Below are positions 7,212-14,594 of a stretch of DNA of 25,110 bases, piece after piece. Position 1 is the stretch's first letter, and every line of letters starts with the position of its first letter. The notes beneath the pieces are model-generated. The model was not told the DNA's origin and did not search any database. It worked only from the letters and a program-made list of their open reading frames with translations. The position numbers were made by a program, and so were the translations under genes. Source of the DNA: Actinomycetes bacterium (lineage in GTDB: Bacteria; Actinomycetota; CALGFH01); assembly GCA_030146615.1 (NCBI GenBank), contig JASLBL010000010.1, positions 1 through 25,110 of the forward strand, given 5' to 3'.

Positions 7212-8345
7212 ATGAACATCGGCCTGGTCTGCCCGTACGAGTGGACGGTGCCCGGCGGGGTCGGCAACCACGTGCGGGCCCTGGCCGTCGAGCTGCGCCG
7301 GGCCGGCCACCGGGTCGACGTGCTCGCCCCGGCCGAGCGGCCGGTCGCCGAGCCCGGCTTCGTCGGCCTCGGCGGGTCGCTGGCCGTGCCCTACAACGGC
7401 TCGGTGGCCCGCATCGCCTTCGGCCCCCGGACCTTGGCCCGGGTTCGCCGGGCCGTGCAGCGGGGCGGCTACGACCTGCTCCACGTGCACGAGCCGCTGT
7501 CCCCGAGCGTCGGCCTGCTCGCCGTCACCCAGTCGGGGCGGGGTGGTCCCCCGGACGATCGGTCGGTGCCGGTGGTCGGGACCTTCCACGCCAACCTGGG
7601 CCGCTCCCTGGCCCTGGAGGCGGCCGGGCCGCTGCTCCGGCGGGTCTACGACCGCCTGGCCGGACGGATCGCGGTCAGCGCCTCGGCCCGCGACACCTGG
7701 CAGGGCCGCTTCGGCGGGACCATGGCGGTCGTCCCCAACGGGGTCGGGCCCGAGTTCTACGCCGGGCCCAAGCCGCTCGAGGGCTGGGGCGGCGACGGCC
7801 CGACGCTGCTGTTCGTGGGCCGGCTCGAGCCCCGCAAGGGCCTGACCTACCTGGTCAGGGCGTTCCTGCGGCTCAAGCCGGCCTTCCCCCGGCTGCGGCT
7901 GCTGGTGGTCGGGCGTGACGACAAGCACCAGCGGGACCGGGCCATGGCCCTGGTCCCGCCCCGGCTCCGCACCGACCTGGTCTTCGTCGGCTCGGTGCCC
8001 CAGGCCGACCTGCCCTCCTACTACGCCTCGGCCGACGTGTTCTGCGCCCCCTCCCTGGGCGGGGAGTCGTTCGGGATCGTCCTGGCCGAGGCCATGGCCG
8101 TCGGCCGGCCGGTGGTCTGCTCCGACATCGGCGGCTACCGCGACGTGGTCCGCGACGGCACCGACGGCCTGCTGGTCCCGCCCCGCGACCCCGAGGCCCT
8201 GGCCGAGGCCCTGGCCGGCCTGCTCGACAACCCGGCCCGCCTGGCCGCCATGGGCGAGGCGGCGGCCGCCAACGCCCGCCGCTACGCCTGGGAGGTGGTG
8301 GCCGCCGAGGTCGAGGAGGTCTACCGGGCGGCCATGCGTGGCTGA
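7212..8345 (+). CDS. pimA: Phosphatidylinositol alpha-mannosyltransferase
   Basis: GT-B, GT4-family glycosyltransferase, 377 aa, transferring mannose from GDP-mannose to the inositol of PI. This is the first committed step to PIMs at the cytoplasmic membrane face. PGGV at 14-17 matches the phosphate-binding loop. YNGSVARIAFGP (61-72) and HVHEPLSPS (91-99) match known PimA blocks. His126 in TFHAN corresponds to the PimA active-site His. The C-terminal E-x7-E motif is E285 to E293 within GGESFGIVLAE. The ATG at 7212 has no strong SD, so it probably relies on coupling with patA. The segment near residues 107-118 (QSGRGGPPDDRS) is a small insertion before the TFH block. The stop is followed at once by a hairpin. 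The assignment is confident because motifs and context agree. Confidence 0.92.
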   Translation: MNIGLVCPYEWTVPGGVGNHVRALAVELRRAGHRVDVLAPAERPVAEPGFVGLGGSLAVPYNGSVARIAFGPRTLARVRRAVQRGGYDLLHVHEPLSPSVGLLAVTQSGRGGPPDDRSVPVVGTFHANLGRSLALEAAGPLLRRVYDRLAGRIAVSASARDTWQGRFGGTMAVVPNGVGPEFYAGPKPLEGWGGDGPTLLFVGRLEPRKGLTYLVRAFLRLKPAFPRLRLLVVGRDDKHQRDRAMALVPPRLRTDLVFVGSVPQADLPSYYASADVFCAPSLGGESFGIVLAEAMAVGRPVVCSDIGGYRDVVRDGTDGLLVPPRDPEALAEALAGLLDNPARLAAMGEAAAANARRYAWEVVAAEVEEVYRAAMRG

Positions 8346-8350
8346 GGGGT

Positions 8351-8377
8351 CCGGGGGCCGCAAGGCCAGGCCCCCGG
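8351..8377. terminator. Hairpin directly after pimA
   Basis: Perfect 9-bp arms CCGGGGGCC (8351-8359) and GGCCCCCGG (8369-8377) with a 9-nt loop, six bases after the pimA stop and preceded by GGGGTCC. It is plausibly a factor-independent-like terminator or 3' end stabiliser. A TACACT (8394-8399) just downstream could be a weak -10 for the next gene. Confidence 0.5.
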
Positions 8378-8432
8378 TCGGAAGGGGTTTCGGTACACTG
8401 CGCCGGCGGAGCGGCGAGTTCGAGGAGGCGGC

Positions 8433-8885
8433 GTGGACGTGGCGGCGGCCCTGTGGGGCGGGATCATCGGGGCGATCGTGGCGGCGACGGTGTACGCCGG
8501 CTTCCTCGGCCTGCGGCTGACCCGGCTGGACCTGCTCCGGTTCGAGGGCGGCCTCATCCAGCGCGAGCGGACCAGCATGGTCTACATCTACGGGGTGACC
8601 GTCCAGATCGTCGCCGGGGCCCTGCTCGCCCTCGGCTACCGGCAGGTGTTCCAGCAGCTCGACTCGGCCACCTTCGTCGGCTGGGGGGCGCTGCTCGGCC
8701 TCGCCCAGGGGGCCCTGGCCGTGCTCCTGCTGCCGGTGTTCGGCATGCTCAACCGCAACGTACGCGCCGGCGACGAGCCGCCGCCTGGCCGGTTCGGGCG
8801 CGCCTACGGCGGGCTCACGCCCCTCGCCCTGCTGGTCGCCTCGGTGGTCTTCGGCACCTGGGTCGGCATCGTCCTGATTCCTTGA
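8433..8885 (+). CDS. Four-TM integral membrane protein of unknown function
   Basis: Protein of 150 aa with four hydrophobic helices, at about 5-25, 49-67, 82-104 and 128-148. The loop after helix 1 is basic and carries LRLTRLDLLRFEGG and RERTS. The third loop (NRNVRAGDEPPPGRFGRAYGG) is polar. I recognise no family. The start is GTG at 8433 with GAGGAGG at 8422-8428, good spacing that excludes the other frames. The stop overlaps the start of the downstream M48 peptidase (TTGA), so the two are probably translated together and may work together at the membrane, for example as peptidase plus partner. It follows pimA after a hairpin and a possible weak -10 (TACACT), so it may have its own promoter. 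Confidence 0.75.
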   Translation: MDVAAALWGGIIGAIVAATVYAGFLGLRLTRLDLLRFEGGLIQRERTSMVYIYGVTVQIVAGALLALGYRQVFQQLDSATFVGWGALLGLAQGALAVLLLPVFGMLNRNVRAGDEPPPGRFGRAYGGLTPLALLVASVVFGTWVGIVLIP

Positions 8886-9616
8886 GCACCCTGGCGCTCC
8901 TGCGGGAGCAGATCGCCGCCAACCGCCGCGCCTACCAGGTCACGGCGGCCATCGTGGTCGTCGGCCTGGCCCTGTTCGGCCTGCTGGTCACCCTGGCCTT
9001 CGGCCTCGGGGTGAGCGGGCTCGGGGCCGGGCTGGGCCTGGCCGTGCTGGTGGTCGGGCTCGCCCCCGGGCTCGGGGAGCGGGCCGCCCTCCGCGACGCC
9101 GGGGCCGAGCCGGCCGACCCCGACCGCTGGCCCAGCTACCACAACCTGGTCGATGGGCTGAGCCAGGCCGCCGGGCTGCCCGTGCCCCGGCTGTACGTGG
9201 CCGACAGCGACGCCGCCAACGCCTTCTCGGTCGGGCGCGACCCCGAGCAGTCGGCCCTGGTCGTCACCCGGGGGCTGCTGACCACCCTGAACCGGGTCGA
9301 GCTGGAGGGCGTGCTCGCCCACGAGCTCAACCACATCTGGAGCTGGGGGGCGCGGCTGGCCACCCTCGGGGTCGCCCTCGGCCGGGTGCCGGGCCTGCTG
9401 CGCCTGCTCGCCCCACCCCGGCGCGAGTTCGACGCCGACGAGGGCGGGGCCCGCCTCACCCGCTACCCGCCCGGCCTGGTCTCGGCCCTCCGGAAGCTGG
9501 CCGAGGGCAGCCAGCCGCCCGGCCAGCCGGGCCTGCGCCACCTGTGGATCATGGCTCCCGAGGACGCATCTCACCCGCCGGTGGACGAGCGGATCGCCGC
9601 CCTGCAAGAGCTGTGA
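8882..9616 (+). CDS. Compact M48-family (HtpX-like) membrane metallopeptidase
   Basis: Zinc metallopeptidase, 244 aa, probably cleaving membrane or misfolded proteins on the cytoplasmic side. Two N-terminal helices lie at about 20-40 and 44-62. HELNH at 147-151 supplies two zinc-binding His and the catalytic Glu148. REFDADEGG (181-189) supplies the third ligand, Glu182. HPPVDERI near the C-terminus is the usual M48/HtpX ending. Only about 30 residues separate HELNH from Glu182, so the second pair of helices found there in standard HtpX (~280-290 aa) is reduced to at most one short hydrophobic stretch. The start is TTG at 8882, overlapping the upstream stop. The 3' end overlaps the convergent antiporter by 68 bp. 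Confidence 0.85.
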   Translation: MSTLALLREQIAANRRAYQVTAAIVVVGLALFGLLVTLAFGLGVSGLGAGLGLAVLVVGLAPGLGERAALRDAGAEPADPDRWPSYHNLVDGLSQAAGLPVPRLYVADSDAANAFSVGRDPEQSALVVTRGLLTTLNRVELEGVLAHELNHIWSWGARLATLGVALGRVPGLLRLLAPPRREFDADEGGARLTRYPPGLVSALRKLAEGSQPPGQPGLRHLWIMAPEDASHPPVDERIAALQEL

Positions 9617-10772
9617 CGGGGCGGGTCAGCCCGGTCCGCAGCGGCTCCGAGCTCCGGGCCAGGACCGGGCCGAGCACGGCCAGGATCAGCACGTAGGCGG
9701 TGGCCAGCGGGCCCAGCTGGGCCTCGCGGCCGGCGGCCACGGCCAGGCCGGCGATCACGATCGAGAACTCGCCCCGGGCGACCAGGGCCGTGCCGGCCCG
9801 CCAGCGCCCGCGGGGGCCGACCCCGGCCCGCTTGGCCGCCCACCAGCCGGTGGCGATCTTGGTCACCGCCGTGACCAGGGCCAGGGCGGCCGCGGCGGCG
9901 ACCACCGGCGGGATCGTGCTGGGGTCGGTCTGGAGCCCGAAGAACACGAAGAACACGGCCGCGAACAGGTCGCGCAAGGGGGTCAGCAGGTCGTGGGCGG
10001 CCTCGGCGGCCTGGCCGGACAGGGCGATCCCGACCAGGAACGCCCCCACCGCCGCCGACACCTGGAGCTGCTGGGCGACCCCGGCCACGACCAGGGCCAC
10101 GCCGAGGATGACCAGCAGGGTGACCTCGTCGTTGGGGCTGAACACCAGCCGGCTCAGGGTCTCGCCGTAGCGGATCGCGACCAGCAGCACCAGGGCCACG
10201 GTGGCCAGCGCGACCCCGACCGGCAGGGCGCTGGCCAGCAGCCCGCCCCCGACCAGCAGCCCGGTGACCAGCGGCAGGTAGGCGGCCATGGCCAGGTCCT
10301 CGACGACCAGGATGGACAGGATCACCGGGGTCTCGCGGTTGCCGATCCGGTTCAGGTCGCCAAGGACCTTGGCCACGATCCCCGACGAGGTCACGTACGT
10401 CACCCCGCCCAGCACCACCGCGGCCAGGGCCGACCAGCCGAGCAGCAGCCCGGCGAGCAGGCCGGGGGTGAAGTTGAGGGCCAGGTCGACCAGGCCGGCC
10501 GGGGCGGCGGTGCGCAGGGTCCCGACCAGCTCGCTGGCCGAGTACTCCAGGCCCAGCAGGAGCAGGAGGAGAATCACCCCGACCTCGGCCCCGATCTCGA
10601 TGAACTCACTCGCGGTGACCAGGGGCAGCAGGCCCCCCTCGCCGAAGGCCAGCCCGGCCAGCAGGTACAGGGGGATGGCCGACAGGCCGAGGCGGCCGGC
10701 GAGGCGCCCCAGGATCCCGAGCCCGAGGATGACCCCGCCCAGCTCGAGGAGGACGGCGGCGCCGTCGTGCAC
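9549..10772 (-). CDS. khtU: CPA2-family K+(Na+)/H+ antiporter, KhtU-like
   Basis: Polytopic cation/proton antiporter, 407 aa, with about twelve hydrophobic segments, expected to exchange cytoplasmic K+ for protons. CPA2 features include LLLLLGLEYS in the fourth-helix region, the TYVTSSGIVAKVLGDL segment, the acidic VVEDLAMA ion-site region, and FFVFFGLQTD with ALVARGEFSIVIAGLA near the end. The start is GTG at 10772 with GGGGAG about 8 nt upstream, inside the end of the regulatory gene, four bases after its stop. The last ~30 residues (RPVTALAGRRSARPPAGEMRPREP) lie outside the membrane domain. They are antisense to the conserved end of the M48 gene, so they look like a derived extension. It pairs with the KhtT-like protein upstream, as in Bacillus khtTU. 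Confidence 0.88.
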   Translation of the reverse strand: MHDGAAVLLELGGVILGLGILGRLAGRLGLSAIPLYLLAGLAFGEGGLLPLVTASEFIEIGAEVGVILLLLLLGLEYSASELVGTLRTAAPAGLVDLALNFTPGLLAGLLLGWSALAAVVLGGVTYVTSSGIVAKVLGDLNRIGNRETPVILSILVVEDLAMAAYLPLVTGLLVGGGLLASALPVGVALATVALVLLVAIRYGETLSRLVFSPNDEVTLLVILGVALVVAGVAQQLQVSAAVGAFLVGIALSGQAAEAAHDLLTPLRDLFAAVFFVFFGLQTDPSTIPPVVAAAAALALVTAVTKIATGWWAAKRAGVGPRGRWRAGTALVARGEFSIVIAGLAVAAGREAQLGPLATAYVLILAVLGPVLARSSEPLRTGLTRPVTALAGRRSARPPAGEMRPREP

Positions 10773-10776
10773 GCCG

Positions 10777-11256
10777 TCAGCTCCCCAGCAGCTTGCTCAG
10801 CTCCTTGACGCCCTGGGCGGTGCCGACGACCACCAGGGTGTCGCCGGGCTCGAGGACGGCGTCGGGGGTCGGGGCCGGGATGGCGCCGTCGCCGCGCACG
10901 ATGGCCACGATCGACACGCCGGTGCGGCTGCGGGCCTGGGTGTCGGCGATGGCCCTGCCGGCGTACGGGCTGCCCGGACGGATCGGCAGCCAGTCGATGG
11001 CCAGCCCCTCGATCCGCTGGGTCAGCGCGGCCAGGTGCTCGACCAGCCGGGCCGCCCCCAGCAGCTCGGCCAGGGCGTCGGCCTCGTCGTCGGTGAGCTG
11101 GACCACCTCCTGGCAGGCGTCGGGATCCTCACGGTCGTACACCAGCAGGTCGCGCCGGCCGGTGCGGTGGGTGACGACCCCGAGCTGGCGGCCGGCCCTG
11201 GTGGTGAAGTCGTGACGAAGCCCGACGCCTGGTAGGTTCGTCTCCTGGATGTCCAT
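10777..11256 (-). CDS. khtT: TrkA-C domain regulator of the antiporter, KhtT-like
   Basis: Cytoplasmic regulatory subunit, 159 aa (Bacillus KhtT is of similar length). The N-terminus MDIQETNLPGVGLRHDF matches the KhtT opening, followed by a small beta domain (residues 15-55). An RCK_C/TrkA-C ligand-binding domain (about 80-158) contains LPIRPGSPYAG, ALEPGD-like (VLEPGDTLVVVG) and a C-terminal helix. By analogy it senses pH or a dinucleotide ligand and gates the antiporter. The ATG at 11256 is chosen because AGAGGGAG lies about 10 nt upstream and because of the match to KhtT. An ATG at 11280 would add eight residues without a good SD. It is transcribed before and with the antiporter gene (4-nt gap). 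Confidence 0.87.
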   Translation of the reverse strand: MDIQETNLPGVGLRHDFTTRAGRQLGVVTHRTGRRDLLVYDREDPDACQEVVQLTDDEADALAELLGAARLVEHLAALTQRIEGLAIDWLPIRPGSPYAGRAIADTQARSRTGVSIVAIVRGDGAIPAPTPDAVLEPGDTLVVVGTAQGVKELSKLLGS

Positions 11257-11362
11257 CCGGCTGTTGCTCCCTCTGCTCATCGGTAGCCTTGGCGTTCCAG
11301 CTCCATGGTGACGTGTTCGAGCACCTCCAGCCTCGGCCGCGCCGGTCCCCCGGGCGGCACCG

Positions 11363-11728
11363 TCAGCTTGCTGACTGCCGGAGCGACGGGGGAGCGCGGG
11401 CACCGGAGGCGGCGGCATGGCGGCCGGCGGGCCGGGCATCCCGGCGGACGGCCACGACCGTCCAGGCGGCGGCCACGCCCAGGGCGAGGACACCCGGCAC
11501 GGCCGCCCCAGGCAGTCCCCGCTGGTCGCGGGTGCCGCCCGGCATGACCAGGGCGCGCCCGGGCCGGTCGCGGACCAGTCCCTGCTCGGGCCCGGCCGCC
11601 GGTCCGGCCAGGAGCGACCCGGAGGCACCGGCGACGGCGCCCGTCCGGCCGGCACCGCCGGCCCCGAGCAGGGCGAGCAGGACCACCAGGGCCAACAGCA
11701 CCCCGGTGGCGCGCGGTCGCCGGGTCAT
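11363..11728 (-). CDS. Small exported or membrane-anchored protein of unknown function
   Basis: Protein of 121 aa (123 from the ATG at 11734). The basic N-terminus TRRPRAT is followed by the hydrophobic stretch GVLLALVVLLALLGAGGAG, which reads as a signal peptide or anchor. A Gly/Ala-rich extracellular part comes next, then a second hydrophobic helix (GVLALGVAAAWTVVAV) and a positive RRDARPAGRH tail. LPGAA just before the second helix resembles a degenerate sortase-type signal, but the tail is long and no sortase is seen here. The ATG at 11728 has AGGAG 8 nt upstream; the ATG at 11734 lies too close to it. The gene sits between the methyltransferase and khtT on the same strand. Codon use and topology support a real gene; function is unknown. 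Confidence 0.6.
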   Translation of the reverse strand: MTRRPRATGVLLALVVLLALLGAGGAGRTGAVAGASGSLLAGPAAGPEQGLVRDRPGRALVMPGGTRDQRGLPGAAVPGVLALGVAAAWTVVAVRRDARPAGRHAAASGARAPPSLRQSAS

Positions 11729-11805
11729 GTGCATCGCTCCTGACGGTAGCGCACGGCGGACCAGCCGGCAGTTGTTGCCGCTCCGCCGTCCCGGCCGGAC
11801 CGGCT

Positions 11806-12669
11806 TCAGCCGGCACGCCGGAAGATGAGCTGAACCTCGTCGGTCCGGGAGGCGAGCCCGCCGGCGAGCCCCCGGTACCAGAAGCCTGGCTGCAGGAGCG
11901 ACGACCAGCGGAACGGCTCGTTGAGGGCGACCAGCCCGCCGTGCCGGTCCAGGTACCAGTCGATCGTCGGCAGGTTGAGGAACGGGATCCAGGTGTGGAA
12001 ATAGGGGCGGTGGGTCCTGGCCACTGGTTCGAAGCCGAGCTGGTTGAGCTCTGACTCCAGCCAGGCCGTCGTGACCAGGTGCCGGTGGTAGGGCTGCTGG
12101 AGCACCTGGCGGACGGTGGCCGCCCGCTCCAGGTCGATGTGATGGGCGTCGGGGGTCTGGAGGTACAGGAAGCCGCCCGGCGCGACCTGCTCGCCGGCGC
12201 GTTCCAGGTGCTCGGCCGGCGACGGCACGTGCTCGACCACATCGGTCGACAGCACCAGCCGGTAGCGGCGCCCGAGCACGCCCGGGTCGGCGTGGGCGGC
12301 CGAGTAGGGGTCGTAGCCGGCCACGTCGGTGTAGCCGCGTCGGCGGAGGTACTCGACGAAGATGCCGTTACCGCAGCCAAAGTCCAGCACCGGGCTGCCC
12401 CGGTCGAGAGGGACGAAGCGGCGGATGAACCGCAGCTTGTTGCGGTAGAAGACCCGCTCGAGCAGGTCGAGCCCGGTCTCGTGGAGCCCGTAGTGCCGGT
12501 AGTAGTGGTCCAGGTCCACGTCGCCGAAGGCGTGGATGCAGCGACAGCGCGGGCAGCGCCAGACGGCGAAGCGTTCGTGCTCGAACTCGCGCTCACTGCT
12601 GTGGACGGTCGCCCAGGCCACCTGGCCCGGGTCCGGTTCGTCGGCACAGGTGACACAGCTGAGACGCAC
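11806..12669 (-). CDS. Zinc-ribbon SAM-dependent methyltransferase
   Basis: Class I methyltransferase, 287 aa. The N-terminus carries a CxxC pair (Cys5, Cys8) and a second (Cys39, Cys42; WRCPRC) that probably bind zinc. SAM motif I is VLDFGCGNG (94-102), with an acidic residue at Asp120 (GYD) for the ribose hydroxyls and STDVVEHVPSP (141-151) as the motif IV region. Proteins of this build (zinc ribbon plus Methyltransf_23-type domain) often methylate sugars or surface metabolites, but the substrate cannot be read here. The start is GTG at 12669 with a G-rich GGGGGGAG just upstream. It diverges from the dehydrogenase across a 91-bp spacer. A CCGGCT/AGCCGG hairpin (11801-11814) covers its stop codon. 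Confidence 0.82.
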   Translation of the reverse strand: MRLSCVTCADEPDPGQVAWATVHSSEREFEHERFAVWRCPRCRCIHAFGDVDLDHYYRHYGLHETGLDLLERVFYRNKLRFIRRFVPLDRGSPVLDFGCGNGIFVEYLRRRGYTDVAGYDPYSAAHADPGVLGRRYRLVLSTDVVEHVPSPAEHLERAGEQVAPGGFLYLQTPDAHHIDLERAATVRQVLQQPYHRHLVTTAWLESELNQLGFEPVARTHRPYFHTWIPFLNLPTIDWYLDRHGGLVALNEPFRWSSLLQPGFWYRGLAGGLASRTDEVQLIFRRAG

Positions 12670-12760
12670 GGCTCCCCCCCGATCTCGGTACCCGGGACGA
12701 TACCGCGCCGGCTGTGGCATGCTCCGGGCGCCGGCGTACATCTGGCAGGGGGGCCTGGCG

Positions 12761-13576
12761 GTGCCACGGGATCGGCTGCAGGCGCTCGGTGGCCGCACGG
12801 CCGTGGTCACCGGGGCGTCGTCGGGTATCGGGGCCGAGTTCGCCCGCCAGCTGGCCGCGGCGGGCCTGGCGGTCGTGGCCGTGGCCCGGCGGGCCGAGCT
12901 GCTCGACGTCCTCGCCGGCGAGGTCCGGGCCGCCGGGGGGCGCTGCGAGGTGCTGGCCGCCGATCTCACCCGGCCCGAGGACCGGCGCCGGGTCGGCGAG
13001 GTGCTGGAGCGGCCCGAGGTGGCCATGCTGGTCAACAACGCCGGCGTGTCCACCCACGGCGAGCTCGTCCACGCGTCGCGCGAGCAGGCCGAGGCCATGG
13101 TGGCCTTGAACGTCACCGCCGTGGCCGCCCTGAGCAAGCTGGCCGCCGATGCCTTCGCCCCCCGCGGGCGGGGCGCGATCCTCAACGTGAGTTCCACCGC
13201 CGCCTTCAAGCCGATGGCCGGCCTGGTTCTGTACGGCGCGACCAAAGCCTTCGTGAAGGAGCTGTCGCTGGGGCTGCGGCTCGAGCTGTCCGGCCACGGC
13301 GTCGACGTCTGTGTCGTCTTTCCGGGACCGGTGCGGACGGCGATGGTCGAGTCCGCCCTCGGCCGGCCGGTCGCCCCCGCCGGGCCGGTCGGCCGCTGGC
13401 TGGAGCGAGCCTGGTTCATGGACGCCGCCGTCTGCGTCGAGAAGGCGCTGGCCGGCTTCCGCCGGGGCAGGGCGACGGTGGTGGTCGACCCGGTGGACCG
13501 GACCGTGGTCCGCCTGCCCCGCCGGATCATCCGGCGGCTCGACAACTGGGCGCTGCGCCAGCTCACCGGCTCCTGA
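12761..13576 (+). CDS. Short-chain dehydrogenase/reductase
   Basis: NAD(P)-dependent oxidoreductase of the classical SDR family, 271 aa. The cofactor loop is TGASSGIG (17-24), NNAG is at 92-95, Asn117 lies in the ALNVTA helix, and the catalytic set is Ser144/145, Tyr158 and Lys162 (YGATK). Arg43-Arg44 (VARR) after the second strand suggests NADPH preference. The C-terminal ~60 residues (GRWLERAWFMDAAVCVEKAL onward) form the substrate lid and tail; RRIIRRLDNWALRQL is basic and amphipathic and could touch the membrane. The start is GTG at 12761 with AGGGGGG about 8 nt upstream; an in-frame ATG at 12719 would add 14 residues. The substrate is unknown. It is monocistronic, followed by the pdxS promoter. 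Confidence 0.85.
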   Translation: MPRDRLQALGGRTAVVTGASSGIGAEFARQLAAAGLAVVAVARRAELLDVLAGEVRAAGGRCEVLAADLTRPEDRRRVGEVLERPEVAMLVNNAGVSTHGELVHASREQAEAMVALNVTAVAALSKLAADAFAPRGRGAILNVSSTAAFKPMAGLVLYGATKAFVKELSLGLRLELSGHGVDVCVVFPGPVRTAMVESALGRPVAPAGPVGRWLERAWFMDAAVCVEKALAGFRRGRATVVVDPVDRTVVRLPRRIIRRLDNWALRQLTGS

Positions 13577-13591
13577 GCCGACCGGGCGGCG

Positions 13592-13621
13592 TTGAAGCCC
13601 CACTGGGCCCTGGTGTAGCCT
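13592..13621 (+). promoter_or_regulatory. Promoter of pdxS-pdxT-yebC
   Basis: TTGAAG (13592-13597), an 18-nt spacer, then TAGCCT (13616-13621). The -10 is identical to that of the pgsA promoter. The predicted leader of about 70 nt contains CTGAGC (13641-13646) and GCTCAG (13662-13667), which could form a small hairpin before the GAGGAG ribosome-binding site at 13686-13691. Confidence 0.55.
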
Positions 13622-13700
13622 GGGAACTCGGAATGTGCCCCTGAGCAGGCAAAACGGAGCCGCTCAGAGGTCTCGAAGGCCACTCGAGGAGTTCTCCAGC

Positions 13701-14591
13701 ATGGAGCCCAGCAACCAGGTCACCGGCACCGCCGGGGTCAAGCGCGGCCTCGCCGAGATGCTCAAGGGCGGCGTCATCATGGACGTCGTCACCGCCGACC
13801 AGGCCAAGATCGCCGAGGAGGCCGGGGCGGTGGCCGTCATGGCCCTGGAACGGGTGCCGGCCGACATCCGCGCCCAGGGCGGGGTGGCCCGCATGAGCGA
13901 CCCCGAGCTGGTCCACCAGATCATGGACGCCGTCTCCATCCCGGTGATGGCCAAGGCCCGCATCGGCCACTTTGTCGAGGCCCAGGTGCTCCAGGCCATC
14001 GGCGTCGACTACGTCGACGAGTCCGAGGTGCTGTCCCCGGCCGATGAGGCCCACCACATCGACAAGTGGCAGTTCACCGCGCCCTTCGTGTGCGGGGCGA
14101 CCAACCTGGGCGAGGCGCTGCGCCGGATCTCCGAGGGCGCGGCAATGATCCGCTCCAAGGGCGAGGCCGGGACCGGCAACGTGATCGAGGCGGTCCGCCA
14201 CATGCGGGCGATCGCCGCCGGCATCAGCCGCCTCCACGGCCTGCGGTCCGACGAGCTGTTCTCGGCCGCCAAGGAGCTGGCCGCCCCCTACGACCTGGTC
14301 GCCGAGGTGGCCGCCCAGGGCCGGCTGCCGGTGGTGCTGTTCACCGCCGGCGGGATCGCCACCCCGGCCGACGCGGCCATGATGATGCAGCTGGGCGCCG
14401 ATGGCGTGTTCGTCGGGTCGGGCATCTTCAAGTCCGGCGATCCGGCCCGGCGGGCCCGGGCGATCGTGGAGGCGACCACCTTCGCCCGCGACCCCGGGAT
14501 CGTGGCCAAGGTGTCGCGCGGGCTCGGCGAGCCGATGGTCGGCATCGCCGCCGTGCCCGAGGGCGAGCGGCTGGCCGACCGCGGCTGGTAG
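13701..14591 (+). CDS. pdxS: Pyridoxal 5'-phosphate synthase, synthase subunit PdxS
   Basis: TIM-barrel synthase, 296 aa, making PLP from ribose 5-phosphate, glyceraldehyde 3-phosphate and ammonia in the DXP-independent pathway. Key residues are visible: Asp28 (GGVIMDVV), Lys85 in MAKARIGH (the first covalent lysine) and Lys153 in RSKGEAGTG (the second lysine plus phosphate loop). FVGSGIFKS near the C-terminus is the second phosphate site. The length is normal. The ATG at 13701 has GAGGAG 9 nt upstream. pdxT starts 3 nt after the stop, consistent with the 12:12 PdxS-PdxT complex in which ammonia is channelled from the glutaminase. Confidence 0.97.
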   Translation: MEPSNQVTGTAGVKRGLAEMLKGGVIMDVVTADQAKIAEEAGAVAVMALERVPADIRAQGGVARMSDPELVHQIMDAVSIPVMAKARIGHFVEAQVLQAIGVDYVDESEVLSPADEAHHIDKWQFTAPFVCGATNLGEALRRISEGAAMIRSKGEAGTGNVIEAVRHMRAIAAGISRLHGLRSDELFSAAKELAAPYDLVAEVAAQGRLPVVLFTAGGIATPADAAMMMQLGADGVFVGSGIFKSGDPARRARAIVEATTFARDPGIVAKVSRGLGEPMVGIAAVPEGERLADRGW

Positions 14592-14594
14592 GAC

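Noticed and set aside
12079..13644. 521-aa plus-strand open frame across the methyltransferase and SDR
   Set aside because: It spans two recognised genes in wrong frames and is low-complexity.
12593..13683. Minus-strand open frames opposite the SDR
   Set aside because: The SDR frame has TGASSGIG, NNAG and YGATK; the opposite frames are compositional shadows.
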